Part shown: piece after piece, positions 22,764 to 34,874 of the stretch
Numbering within the stretch: the first letter of the stretch is position 1
Layout of the letters: each line of letters opens with the position of its first letter
Origin: Caenorhabditis elegans
Taxonomy: Eukaryota > Nematoda > Chromadorea > Rhabditida > Rhabditidae
Assembly: GCF_000002985.6 (NCBI RefSeq)
Contig: NC_003280.10
Location: 1,426,001-1,490,000, forward strand
DNA: 64,000 bases
Direction: 5' to 3'
The notes under the pieces: model-generated
Databases searched by the model: none
What the model saw: only the letters and a program-made list of their open reading frames with translations
Told to the model about the DNA's origin: nothing
Program-made: the position numbers and the translations under genes

Positions 22764-24207
22764 ATCAGAAGAAGAAGGAACGAACGACGACGGAATGAAG
22801 ACATGGACAAAAGGTGGCGATAGTATGGAGTTGGAACAGTTGGAACGAGATCTCACTCAAAAGATCTCGAGCGACGATGGATCGGGATGGATCGGGATGG
22901 ATCGGAATGGATCGGGATGGATCGGGATGGGTCGGGATGGATCGGGATGGATCGGGATGGAACGATGGATTCGAATGCGACGATCGGTATCGGCGGACGG
23001 GATGGATTCGGAATGGATGAGGATGGATCGGAATAGATGAGGATGGATCGGAATGGATCGGAATGGATCGGGATGGATCGGAATTGATCGGGATGGATCG
23101 GTATAGATTGGGATGGATTGGGATGGATGAAATCGGATGAAGGCAAGAACAACGACGACGACGACGACGACGACGACAAGGAAAGAAAGATCGGGATGGA
23201 TGAATCGAGAAAAAATTTAAACAATGCTTTAGATAATCTGCTTTTTTACAGATCGACGCGACGACGAAGATTAGGATGGGTGGATCGGAATGGATCGTAA
23301 TGGATCGGGATGGATCGGGATGGATCGGTATAGATTGGGATGGATTGGGATGGACGAAATCGGGTGAAGGCAAGAACAACGACGACGACGACGACAAGGA
23401 AAGAAAGATCGGGATGGATGAATCGAGAAAAAATTTAAACAATGCTTCAGATAATCTGCTTTTTTACAGATCGACGCGACGACGAAGATTAGGATGGGTG
23501 GATCGGAATGGATCGTAATGGATCGGGATGGATCGGGATGGATCGGTATAGATTGGGATGGATTGGGATGGACGAAATCGGGTGAAGGCAAGAACAACGA
23601 CGACGACGACGACAAGGAAAGAAGGATCGGGATGGATGAATCGAGAAAAAATTTAAGCAATGCTTCAGATAATCTGATTTTTTACAGATCGACGCGACGA
23701 CGAAGATTAGGATGGGTTGATCGGATCGTAATGGATCGGGATGGATCGGGATGGGTCGGAATGGAGAATTGGCACGGATAGGCATGGTTGGATCGGGAGG
23801 CGAGAGCAAGGACAAGGACAACGAAGGATCGGAATGGTAAAGAAAAATTTAAATTATGCTTCAGCTAAACTGATTTTTTACAGATCGACGATAGAGACGA
23901 CGAAGAAGGATCGGGCCGGAAGGATCAGGCCGGAAGGATCGAGATGAGACGACGGTGTTCAGAGAGAGTCCGGAAACACGAAAAATGGTAAGGAAAGATT
24001 TGAATGATGCTTCAGCTAAACTGATTTTTTACAGATCTACGATAAAAGCGACGACGACGAACAGGATGGATGGATCGGAATGGATCAGAATTGTTGGATC
24101 GGGAGAAGGCGAGAACCACGGCAACGATGACGACGATGAGGACAACAAAGGACCGGAATGGTAAGGAAAGATTCAAATGATGCTTCAGCTAAACTGATTT
24201 TTTACAG
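22764..24207 (+). repeat. Splice-site-bearing tandem modules (218-bp and shorter)
   Basis: Units begin right after TTTTTACAG acceptor-like sites at 22764, 23252, 23470, 23688, 23884, 24035 and 24208. The 23252, 23470 and 23688 units are spaced exactly 218 bp and nearly identical. Each holds a (GATCGGGATG)n-type decamer array, a (GAC)n run and a copy of the branch/acceptor region GCTTCAG-TAA-CTG-TTTTTTACAG. Later units also have a GGTAAGGAAAG donor. Exons and introns were therefore duplicated together. Confidence 0.7.
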
Positions 24208-24420
24208 AATTATGATGAAGACGACGACGAATGATGGAACGGAACGAAATCAGGACAACACTTTATAATTTATTTTATATTTCATTTTATTCTTAATTTC
24301 ACTTTGTTTTAATTAAAAAAACTCTTTTCACTTGTTATCAGTGTGAAACAATAAAATCTTTCTCGATCTTAAAACCTGGTTTTTCAGATGTTTCTATTTT
24401 TTCTCCGTCACTCTCTCACC

Positions 24421-27400
24421 ACTCTTTTCCGCCGGTTCAATTTTTCCGCAAGTAGATTTTTCCGCCGGTTCGAGTTTTTCCGCAATTAGATTTTTCCGCC
24501 GGTTCAAATTTTTTCGCAGGTAGATTTTTTCCGCAAGTAGATTTTTCCGCCGATTCAATTTTTCCGCCGGTTCGAGTTTTTCCGCAGATAGATTTTTTCC
24601 GCAAGTAGATTTTTTCCGCCGGTTCAATTTTTCCGCAAGTAGATTTTTCCGCCGGTTCGAGTTTTTCCGCAATTAGATTTTTCCGCCGGTTCAAATTTTT
24701 TCGCAGGTAGATTTTTTCCGCAAGTAGATTTTTCCGCCGATTCAATTTTTCCGCCGGTTCGAGTTTTTTCGCAGATAGATTTTTTCCGCCGGTTCAATTT
24801 TTTCCGCCGGTTCAATTTTTCCGCCGGTTCGAGTTTTTCCGCAGGAAGATTTTTTCCGCAAGTAGATATTTCCGCCGGTTCAATTTTTCCGCAAGTAGAT
24901 TTTTTCCGCCGGTTCAATTTTTCCGCAAGTAGATTTTTCCGCCGATTCGAAATTTTCCGCAAGTAGATTTTTCCGCCGGTTCGAGTTTTTTCACAGGTAG
25001 ATTTTTTCCGCAAGTAGATTTTTTCCGCCGGTTCAATTTTTCCGCCGGTTCAATTTTTTCCGCCGGTTCGAAATTTTCCGCAAGTAGATTTTTCCGCCGG
25101 TTCAATTTTCCCGCAAGTAGATTTTTTCCGCCGGTTCAATTTTTCCGCAAGTAGATTTTTCCGCCGGTTCGAGTTTTTCCGCAGATAGATTTTTTCCGCC
25201 GGTTCAATTTTTTCCGCCGATTCAATTTTTCCGCCGGTTCAATTTTTCCGCCGGTTCGAGTTTTTCCGCAAGAAGATTTTTTCCGCAAGTAGATTTTTTC
25301 CGCCGGTTCAATTTTTCCGCCGGTTCAATTTTTTCCGCCGGTTCGAAAATTTCCGCAAGTAGATATTTCCGCCGGTTCGAGTTTTTCCGCAAGAAGATTT
25401 TTTCCGCCGATTCGAAATTTTCCGCAAGTAGATTTTTCCGCCGGTTCGAGTTTTTTCACAGGTAGATTTTTTCCGCAAGTAGATTTTTTCCGCCGGTTCA
25501 ATTTTTCCGCCGGTTCAATTTTTTCCGCCGGTTCGAAAATTTCCGCAAGTAGATATTTCCGCCGGTTCAATTTTTCCGCAAGTAGATTTTTTCCGCCGGT
25601 TCAATTTTCCCGCAAGTAGATTTTTTCCGCCGGTTCAATTTTTCCGCAAGTAGATTTTTCCGCCGGTTCGAGTTTTTCCGCAGATATATTTTTTCCGCCG
25701 GTTCAATTTTTCCGCCGGTTCAATTTTTTCCGCCGGTTCGAAATTTTCCGCAAGTAGATTTTTTCCGCCGGTTCAATTTTTCCGCCGGTTCAATTTTTTC
25801 CGCCGGTTCGAAATTTTCCGCAAGTAGATTTTTTCCGCCGGTTCAATTTTTCCGCAAGTAGATTTTTTCCGCCGGTTCAATTTTTCCGCAAGTAGATTTT
25901 TCCGCCGGTTCGAGTTTTTTCACAGGTAGATTTTTTCCGCAAGTAGATTTTTTCCGCCGGTTCAATTTTTCCGCCGGTTCAATTTTTTCCGCCGGTTCGA
26001 AATTTTCCGCAAGTAGATTTTTTCCGCCGGTTCAATTTTTCCGCAAGTAGATTTTTTCCGCCGGTTCAATTTTTCCGCAAGTAGATTTTTCCGCCGGTTC
26101 GAGTTTTTTCACAGGTAGATTTTTTCCGCAAGTAGATTTTTTCCGCCGGTTCAATTTTTCCGCCGGTTCAATTTTTTCCGCCGGTTTGAAATTTTCCGCA
26201 ATAGATTTTTCCGCCGGTTCGAGTTTTTCCGTAAGTAGATTTTTCCGCCGGTTCGAGTTTTTTCACAGGTAGATTTTTTCCGCAAGTAGATTTTTTCCGC
26301 CGGTTCAATTTTTTCCGCCGGTTCGAAAATTTCCGCAAGTAGATATTTCCGCCGGTTCGAGTTTTTCCGCAAGAAGATTTTTTCCGCCGGTTCAATTTTT
26401 CCGCAAGTAGATTTTTTCCACCGGTTCAATTTTTCCGCAAGTAGATTTTTCCGCCGATTCGAAATTTTCCGCAAGTAGATTTTTCCGCCGGTTCAATTTT
26501 TTCCGCCGGTTCGAAATTTTCCGCAAGTAGATTTTTCCGCCGGTTCGAGTTTTTCCGCAAGTAGATTTTTTCCGCCGGTTCAATTTTTCCGCAAGTAGAT
26601 TTTTTCCGCCGGTTCAATTTTTCCGCAAGTAGATTTTTCCGCCGATTCGAAATTTTCCGCAAGTAGATTTTTCCGCCGGTTCGAGTTTTTTCACAGGTAG
26701 ATTTTTTCCGCAAGTAGATTTTTTCCGCCGGTTCAATTTTTCCGCCGGTTCAATTTTTTCCGCCGGTTCGAAATTTTCCGCAAGTAGATTTTTCCGCCGG
26801 TTCGAGTTTTTCCGCAAGTAGATTTTTTCCGCCGGTTCAATTTTTCCGCAAGTAGATTTTTTCCGCCGGTTCAATTTTTCCGCAAGTAGATTTTTCCGCC
26901 GGTTCGAGTTTTTTCACAGGTAGATTTTTTCCGCAAGTAGATTTTTTCCGCCGGTTCGAAATTTTCCGCAAGTAGATTTTTCCGCCGGTTCGAGTTTTTC
27001 CGCAATTAGATTTTTCCGCCGGTTCAAATTTTTTCGCAGGTAGATTTTTTCCGCAAGTAGATTTTTCCGCCGATTCAATTTTTCCGCCGGTTCGAGTTTT
27101 TTCGCAGATAGATTTTTTCCGCCGGTTCAATTTTTTCCGCCGGTTCAATTTTTCCGCCGGTTCGAGTTTTTCCGCAGGAAGATTTTTTCCGCAAGTAGAT
27201 TTTTTCCGCCGGTTCAATTTTTTCCGCGAGTAGATTTTTCCGCCGGTTCAATTTTTTCCGCCGGTTCAATTTTTTTCGCGAGTAGATTTTTCCGCCGGTT
27301 CAATTTTTTCCGCAAGTAGATTTTTTCCGCCGGTTCGAAATTTTCCGCAAGTAGATTTTTCCGCCGGTTCAATTTTTTCCGCAAGTAGATTTTTTCCGCC

Positions 27401-29400
27401 GGTTCAATTTTTTCCGCAGGTAGATTTTTTCCGCCGGTTCGAAATTTTCCGCAAGTAGATTTTTCCGCCGGTTCAATTTTTTCCGCAAGTAGATTTTTTC
27501 CGCCGGTTCAATTTTTTCCGCAAGTAGATTTTTCCGCCGATTCAATTTTTCCGCCGGTTCGAGTTTTTCCGCAGATAGATTTTTTCCGCCGGTTCAATTT
27601 TTTCCGCCGATTCAATTTTTCCGCCGAATAAAATATTCCGCCGGTTCGAGTTTTTCCGCAGGAAGATTTTTTCCGCAAGTAGATTTTTTCCGCCGGTTCA
27701 ATTTTTCCGCCGGTTCAATTTTTTCCGCCGATTCGAAATTTTCCGCAAGTAGATTTTTCCGCCGGTTCGAGTTTTTTCACAGGTAGATTTTTTCCGCAAG
27801 TAGATTTTTTCCGCCGGTTCAATTTTTCCGCCGGTTCAATTTTTTCCGCCGGTTCGAAAATTTCCGCAAGTAGATATTTCCGCCGGTTCGAGTTTTTCCG
27901 CAAGAAGATTTTTTCCGCCGGTTCAATTTTTCCGCAAGTAGATTTTTTCCGCCGGTTCAATTTTTCCGCAAGTAGATTTTTCCGCCGATTCGAAATTTTC
28001 CGCAAGTAGATTTTTCCGCCGGTTCGAGTTTTTTCACAGGTAGATTTTTTCCGCAAGTAGATTTTTTCCGCCGGTTCAATTTTTCCGCCGGTTCAATTTT
28101 TTCCGCCGGTTCGAAATTTTCCGCAAGTAGATTTTTTCCGCCGGTTCAATTTTTCCGCAAGTAGATTTTTTCCGCCGGTTCAATTTTCCCGCAAGTAGAT
28201 TTTTTCCGCCGGTTCAATTTTTCCGCAAGTAGATTTTTCCGCCGGTTCGAGTTTTTTCGCAGGTAGATTTTTTCCGCAAGTAGATTTTTTCCACCGGTTC
28301 AATTTTTTCCGCGAGTAGATTTTTCCGCCGGTTCAATTTTTCCGCCGGTTCGAGTTTTTCCGCAGATATATTTTTTCCGCCGGTTCAATTTTTTCCGCCG
28401 GTTCAATTTTTTCCGCCGGTTCGAAATTTTCCGCAAGCAGATTTTTCCGCCGGTTCGAGTTTTTCCGCAAGTAGATTTTTTCCGCCGGTTCAATTTTTCC
28501 GCAAGTAGATTTTTTCCGCCGGTTCAATTTTTCCGCAAGTAGATTTTTCCGCCGGTTCGAGTTTTTCCGCAAGTAGATTTTTCCGCCGGTTCGAGTTTTT
28601 CCGCAAGTAGATTTTTCCGCCGGTTCGAGTTTTTCCGTAAGTAGATTTTTCCGCCGGTTCGAGTTTTTTCACAGGTAGATTTTTTCCGCAAGTAGATTTT
28701 TTCCGCCGGTTCAATTTTTTCCGCCGGTTTGAAATTTTCCGCAATAGATTTTTCCGCCGGTTCAATTTTTCCGCCGGTTCGAGTTTTTCCGCCGGTTCTA
28801 TTTTTTCCGTGAGTAGATTTTTCCGCCGGTTCAATTATTCCGCCGGTTCGAGTTTTTCCGCAGATAGATTTTTTCCGCCGGTTCAATTTTTTCCGCCGGT
28901 TCTATTTTTTCCGTGAGTAGATTTTTCCGCCGGTTCAATTATTCCGCCGGTTCGAGTTTTTCCGCAGATAGATTTTTTCCGCCGGTTCAATTTTTCCGCC
29001 GGTTCGATTTTTTCCGCCGGTTCAATTTTTTCCGCCGGTTCAATTTTTTCCGCCGGTTCAATTTTTTCCGCCGGTTCAATTCTTTCCGCCGGTTCTATTT
29101 TTTCCGTGAGTAGATTTTTCCGCCGGTTCAATTATTCCGCCGGTTCGAGTTTTTCCGCAGATAGATTTTTTCCGCCGGTTCAATTTTTCCGCCGGTTCAA
29201 TTTTTCCGCCGGTTCGATTTTTTCCGCCGGTTCAATTTTTTCCGCCGGTTCAATTCTTTCCGCCGGTTCAATTTTTTCCGCGAGTAGATTTTTCCGCCGG
29301 TTCAATTTTTTCCACCGGTTCGAGTTTTTCCACAGGTAGATTCTTTCCGCCGGTTCAATTTTTTCCGCCGGTTCAATTTTTCCGCAAGTATATTTTTCGG
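24421..29400 (+). repeat. 36-bp satellite, left block
   Basis: About 5 kb made of two half units, TTTTTCCGCCGGTTCAA and TTTTTCCGCAAGTAGA, in varying order, with variants GGTTCGAG, GGTTCGAAA and GCAGATAGA. On the minus strand it gives many overlapping ORFs (NRRKN, LAEK, EPAEK, STCGK), all repeat shadows. Toward 28,900-29,350 the CCGCCGGTTCAATTTTTT half unit dominates. Confidence 0.93.
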
Positions 29401-29401
29401 C

Positions 29402-29516
29402 CGGTGATGTCACTGATGTCACTGATGTCACTGATGTCACTGATGTCACTGATGTCACTGATGTCACTCATGTCACTCATGTCACTCAAGTGACTGATGT
29501 CACTCATGTCACTCAT
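29402..29516. repeat. Microsatellite (TGATGTCAC)n
   Basis: About 13 copies of the 9-mer, drifting to CTCATGTCA at the end, sit where the 36-bp satellite switches orientation. Confidence 0.9.
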
Positions 29517-32500
29517 TCCGGCGGAAAAATCTACTTGCGGAAAAATTGAACCGGCGGAAAAAACTACCTGCGGAAAAACTACGCTATACGCTATACGCTG
29601 TACGCTATACGCTATACGCTATACGCTATACGCTATACGCTATACGGAAAAAATTGAACCGGCGGAAAAATCTACTCGCGGAAAAAATTGAACCGGCGGA
29701 AAAAATTGAACCGGCGGAAAAATTGAACCGGCGGAAAAAATCTATCTGCGGAAAAACTCGAACCGGCGGAAAAATTGAATCGGCGGAAAAATCTACTCGC
29801 GGAAAAAATTGAACCGGCGGAAAAAATCTACTTGCGGAAAAAATCTATCTGCGGAAAAACTCGAACCGGCAGAAAAATTGAATCGGCGGAAAAATCTACT
29901 CGCGGAAAAAATTGAACCGGCGGAAAAAATCTACTTGCGGAAAAAATCTACCTGTGAAAAAACTCGAACCGGCGGAAAAATCTACTTACGGAAAAACTCG
30001 AACCGGCGGAAAAATCTATTGCGGAAAATTTCAAACCGGCGGAAAAAATTGAACCGGCGGAAAAATTGAACCGGCGGAAAAAATATATCTGCGGAAAAAC
30101 TCGAACCGGCGGAAAAATTGAACCGGCGGAAAAATCTACTCGCGGAAAAAATTGAACCGGTGGAAAAAATCTACTTGCGGAAAAAATCTACCTGCGAAAA
30201 AACTCGAACCGGCGGAAAAATCTACTTGCGGAAAAATTGAACCGGCGGAAAAAATCTACTTGCGGGAAAATTGAACCGGCGGAAAAAATCTACTTGCGGA
30301 AAAATTGAACCGGCGGAAAAAATCTACTTGCGGAAAATTTCGAACCGGCGGAAAAAATTGAACCGGCGGAAAAATTGAACCGGCGGAAAAAATCTACTTG
30401 CGGAAAAAATCTACCTGTGAAAAAACTCGAACCGGCGGAAAAATCTACTTACGGAAAAACTCGAACCGGCGGAAAAATCTATTGCGGAAAATTTCAAACC
30501 GGCGGAAAAAATTGAACCGGCGGAAAAAATCTACTTGCGGAAAAAATCTACCTGTGAAAAAACTCGAACCGGCGGAAAAATCTACTTGCGGAAAAATTGA
30601 ACCGGCGGAAAAAATCTACTTGCGGAAAAATTGAACCGGCGGAAAAAATCTACTTGCGGAAAAACTCGAACCGGCGGAAAAATCTACTTGCGGAAAAATT
30701 GAACCGGCGGAAAAAATCTACTTGCGGAAAAATTGAACCGGCGGAAAAAATCTACTTGCGGAAAAACTCGAACCGGCGGAAAAATCTACTTGCGGAAAAT
30801 TTCGAACCGGCGGAAAAAATTGAACCGGCGGAAAAAATTGAACCGGCGGAAAAAATATATCTGCGGAAAAACTCGAACCGGCGGAAAAATTGAACCGGCG
30901 GAAAAATCTACTCGCGGAAAAAATTGAACCGGTGGAAAAAATCTACTTGCGGAAAAAATCTACCTGCGAAAAAACTCGAACCGGCGGAAAAATCTACTTG
31001 CGGAAAATTTCAAACCGGCGGAAAAAATTGAACCGGCGGAAAAATTGAACCGGCGGAAAAATCTACTCGCGGAAAAAATTGAACCGGTGGAAAAAATCTA
31101 CTTGCGGGAAAATTGAACCGGCGGAAAAAATCTACTTGCGGAAAAATTGAACCGGCGGAAAAAATCTACTTGCGGAAAATTTCGAACCGGCGGAAAAAAT
31201 TGAACCGGCGGAAAAATTGAACCGGCGGAAAAAATCTACTTGCGGAAAAAATCTACCTGTGAAAAAACTCGAACCGGCGGAAAAATCTACTTACGGAAAA
31301 ACTCGAACCGGCGGAAAAATCTATTGCGGAAAATTTCAAACCTGCGGAAAAAATTGAACCGGCGGAAAAATTGAACCGGCGGAAAAATCTACTCGCGGAA
31401 AAAATTGAACCGGTGGAAAAAATCTACTTGCGGAAAAAATCTACCTGCGAAAAAACTCGAACCGGCGGAAAAATCTACTTGCGGAAAAATTGAACCGGCG
31501 GAAAAAATCTACTTGCGGGAAAATTGAACCGGCGGAAAAAATCTACTTGCGGAAAAATTGAACCGGCGGAAAAAATCTACTTGCGGAAAATTTCGAACCG
31601 GCGGAAAAAATTGAACCGGCGGAAAAATTGAACCGGCGGAAAAAATCTACTTGCGGAAAAAATCTTCCTGCGGAAAAACTCGAACCGGCGGAAAAATTGA
31701 ACCGGCGGAAAAAATTGAACCGGCGGAAAAAATCTATCTGCGAAAAAACTCGAACCGGCGGAAAAATTGAACCGGCGGAAAAATCTACTTGCGGAAAATT
31801 TCGAATCGGCGGAAAAATCTACTTGCGGAAAATTTCGAATCGGCGGAAAAATCTACTTGCGGAAAAATTGAACCGGCGGAAAAAATCTACTTGCGGAAAA
31901 AATCTACCTGTGAAAAAACTCGAACCGGCGGAAAAATCTACTTGCGGAAAATTTCGAATCGGCGGAAAAATCTACTTGCGGAAAAATTGAACCGGCGGAA
32001 AAAATCTACTTGCGGAAAAAATCTTCCTGCGGAAAAACTCGAACCGGCGGAAAAATTGAACCGGCGGAAAAATTGAATCGGCGGAAAAAATTGAACCGGC
32101 GGAAAAAATCTATCTGCGGAAAAACTCGAACCGGCGGAAAAATTGAATCGGCGGAAAAATCTACTTGCGGAAAAAATTGAACCGGCGGAAAAAATCTACT
32201 TGCGGAAAAAATTGAACCGGCGGAAAAATCTACTTGCGGAAAATTTCGAACCGGCGGAAAAAATCTACTGCGGAAAAAATTGAACCGGCGGAAAAAATCT
32301 ACTTGCGGAAAAAATTGAACCGGCGGAAAAATCTACTTGCGGAAAATTTCGAACCGGCGGAAAAAATCTACTTGCGGAAAAAATTGAACCGGCGGAAAAA
32401 TCTACTTGCGGAAAATTTCGAACCGGCGGAAAAAATCTACTTGCGGAAAAAATTGAACCGGCGGAAAAATCTACTCGCGAAAAAAATTGAACCGGCGGAA

Positions 32501-32883
32501 AAAATTGAACCGGCGGAAAAATCTACTCGCGGAAAAAATTGAACCGGCGGAAAAAATCTACTTGCGGAAAAAATCTTCCTGCGGAAAAACTCGAACCGGC
32601 GGAAAAATTGAACCGGCGGAAAAAATTGAACCGGCGGAAAAAATCTATCTGCGAAAAAACTCGAACCGGCGGAAAAATTGAATCGGCGGAAAAATCTACT
32701 TGCGGAAAAAATCTACCTGCGAAAAAATTTGAACCGGCGGAAAAATCTAATTGCGGAAAAACTCGAACCGGCGGAAAAATCTACCTGCGAAAAAATTTGA
32801 ACCGGCGGAAAAATCTAATTGCGGAAAAACTCGAACCGGCGGAAAAATCTACTTGCGGAAAAATTGAACCGGCGGAAAAGAGT
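29517..32883 (-). repeat. 36-bp satellite, right block (inverted)
   Basis: About 3.4 kb of the same half units as the left block in reverse complement (TTGAACCGGCGGAAAAA, TCTACTTGCGGAAAAA). It begins right after the TGATGTCAC array and is interrupted once by a TATACGC array. Many sub-blocks match sub-blocks of the left block, but in a different order and number: the arm is about 1.6 kb shorter. Confidence 0.93.
29578..29646. repeat. Microsatellite (CTATACG)n
   Basis: About nine copies of CTATACG or CTGTACG interrupt the first inverted satellite units and complete the central asymmetric zone. Confidence 0.88.
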
Positions 32884-33096
32884 GGTGAGAGAGTGACGGA
32901 GAAAAAATAGAAACATCTGAAAAACCAGGTTTTAAGATCGAGAAAGATTTTATTGTTTCACACTGATAACAAGTGAAAAGAGTTTTTTTAATTAAAACAA
33001 AGTGAAATTAAGAATAAAATGAAATATAAAATAAATTATAAAGTGTTGTCCTGATTTCGTTCCGTTCCATCATTCGTCGTCGTCTTCATCATAATT

Positions 33097-34540
33097 CTGT
33101 AAAAAATCAGTTTAGCTGAAGCATCATTTGAATCTTTCCTTACCATTCCGGTCCTTTGTTGTCCTCATCGTCGTCATCGTTGCCGTGGTTCTCGCCTTCT
33201 CCCGATCCAACAATTCTGATCCATTCCGATCCATCCATCCTGTTCGTCGTCGTCGCTTTTATCGTAGATCTGTAAAAAATCAGTTTAGCTGAAGCATCAT
33301 TCAAATCTTTCCTTACCATTTTTCGTGTTTCCGGACTCTCTCTGAACACCGTCGTCTCATCTCGATCCTTCCGGCCTGATCCTTCCGGCCCGATCCTTCT
33401 TCGTCGTCTCTATCGTCGATCTGTAAAAAATCAGTTTAGCTGAAGCATAATTTAAATTTTTCTTTACCATTCCGATCCTTCGTTGTCCTTGTCCTTGCTC
33501 TCGCCTCCCGATCCAACCATGCCTATCCGTGCCAATTCTCCATTCCGACCCATCCCGATCCATCCCGATCCATTACGATCCGATCAACCCATCCTAATCT
33601 TCGTCGTCGCGTCGATCTGTAAAAAATCAGATTATCTGAAGCATTGCTTAAATTTTTTCTCGATTCATCCATCCCGATCCTTCTTTCCTTGTCGTCGTCG
33701 TCGTCGTTGTTCTTGCCTTCACCCGATTTCGTCCATCCCAATCCATCCCAATCTATACCGATCCATCCCGATCCATCCCGATCCATTACGATCCATTCCG
33801 ATCCACCCATCCTAATCTTCGTCGTCGCGTCGATCTGTAAAAAAGCAGATTATCTGAAGCATTGTTTAAATTTTTTCTCGATTCATCCATCCCGATCTTT
33901 CTTTCCTTGTCGTCGTCGTCGTCGTTGTTCTTGCCTTCACCCGATTTCGTCCATCCCAATCCATCCCAATCTATACCGATCCATCCCGATCCATCCCGAT
34001 CCATTACGATCCATTCCGATCCACCCATCCTAATCTTCGTCGTCGCGTCGATCTGTAAAAAAGCAGATTATCTAAAGCATTGTTTAAATTTTTTCTCGAT
34101 TCATCCATCCCGATCTTTCTTTCCTTGTCGTCGTCGTCGTCGTCGTCGTCGTTGTTCTTGCCTTCATCCGATTTCATCCATCCCAATCCATCCCAATCTA
34201 TACCGATCCATCCCGATCAATTCCGATCCATCCCGATCCATTCCGATCCATTCCGATCCATCCTCATCTATTCCGATCCATCCTCATCCATTCCGAATCC
34301 ATCCCGTCCGCCGATACCGATCGTCGCATTCGAATCCATCGTTCCATCCCGATCCATCCCGATCCATCCCGACCCATCCCGATCCATCCCGATCCATTCC
34401 GATCCATCCCGATCCATCCCGATCCATCGTCGCTCGAGATCTTTTGAGTGAGATCTCGTTCCAACTGTTCCAACTCCATACTATCGCCACCTTTTGTCCA
34501 TGTCTTCATTCCGTCGTCGTTCGTTCCTTCTTCTTCTGAT
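33097..34540 (-). repeat. Mirror copy of the splice-site-bearing modules
   Basis: The seven modules and the 218-bp spacing of the left arm are repeated here in reverse complement. The plus-strand ORFs rich in IPIHPDPSRS are shadows of the decamer array. Confidence 0.7.
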
Positions 34541-34711
34541 CTGTAAAAAAAGCACTTTTATCGGCAATAATGATTCTGAGAAGAAAGTTCTTCACATGGG
34601 GCCGCATATTCGAAAAGTGTGCTCCTGGGAAGTAGGAGAGCACGCGGTCAGCTCTCCCCCCACTTCATCAGAAGGCCTTTTGGGTCTCCTGGGAAGAATG
34701 CCGGGGGGAGG

Positions 34712-34874
34712 TTCATTCGGTCGGGGTATTCCGGATTGGCACCGCCCACAAAACCGTGCCTTGCAAAACGATGTTTTGTCCATTTCCAAACCGTGTGATG
34801 ATTGTGGAAAACACAGTTTTGTAAGACACAGTTTTGTGGCCGGAACCATTCCGGAATACCCGACCGAATGAATG
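34712..34874. mobile_element. Mirror copy of the nested MITE-like palindrome
   Basis: Identical to the element at 22430-22592, reverse complemented. It was already in the sequence when the arms were duplicated, or was copied by conversion. Confidence 0.75.

Larger units (their letters stand above)
21997..24370 (+). other. Possible transcription unit in left arm, coding status doubtful
   Basis: An ATG at 21997 opens 77 codons (MINIMLVLLFLTNNENRCWA..., hydrophobic start) to a 5' splice site GTAAG at 22228. The next acceptor TTTTTTACAG ends at 22763. Downstream, donors at 23836, 23988 and 24161 pair with acceptors at 23883, 24034 and 24207, giving very short introns of 47-48 bp. AATAAA near 24350 could end it. 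However, joining these exons does not keep a frame (stop soon after 22764, and at the last junction), so a non-coding RNA or decayed gene fits better. An identical copy runs on the minus strand in the right arm. Confidence 0.4.
21074..24529 (+). repeat. Left arm of giant inverted repeat (3,456 bp)
   Basis: Every base x here pairs with base 57304-x in the arm 32775-36230 at all points I compared, with no indel. All open frames of 60 codons or more inside the arms are identical in the two copies. Homology starts at 21074 (TGTCTCCCCCTTCTTCCC) and loses register at 24529 inside the satellite. Contents from outside in: a unique segment with an 84-codon minus-strand ORF (21131-21385), a possible spliced unit (21997-24370), and the start of the 36-bp satellite. 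Confidence 0.92.

Noticed and set aside
22765..23821. ORFs up to 225 codons rich in SIPIHPDPSRS (and the mirror set at 33,483-34,539)
   Set aside because: Antisense reading of the GATCGGGATG decamer array; repeated mechanically with the 218-bp modules.
24394..32910. Dozens of 60-130 codon ORFs rich in NRRKN, LAEK, EPAEK
   Set aside because: All are translations of the 36-bp satellite, overlap in several frames and lack splice or start context.
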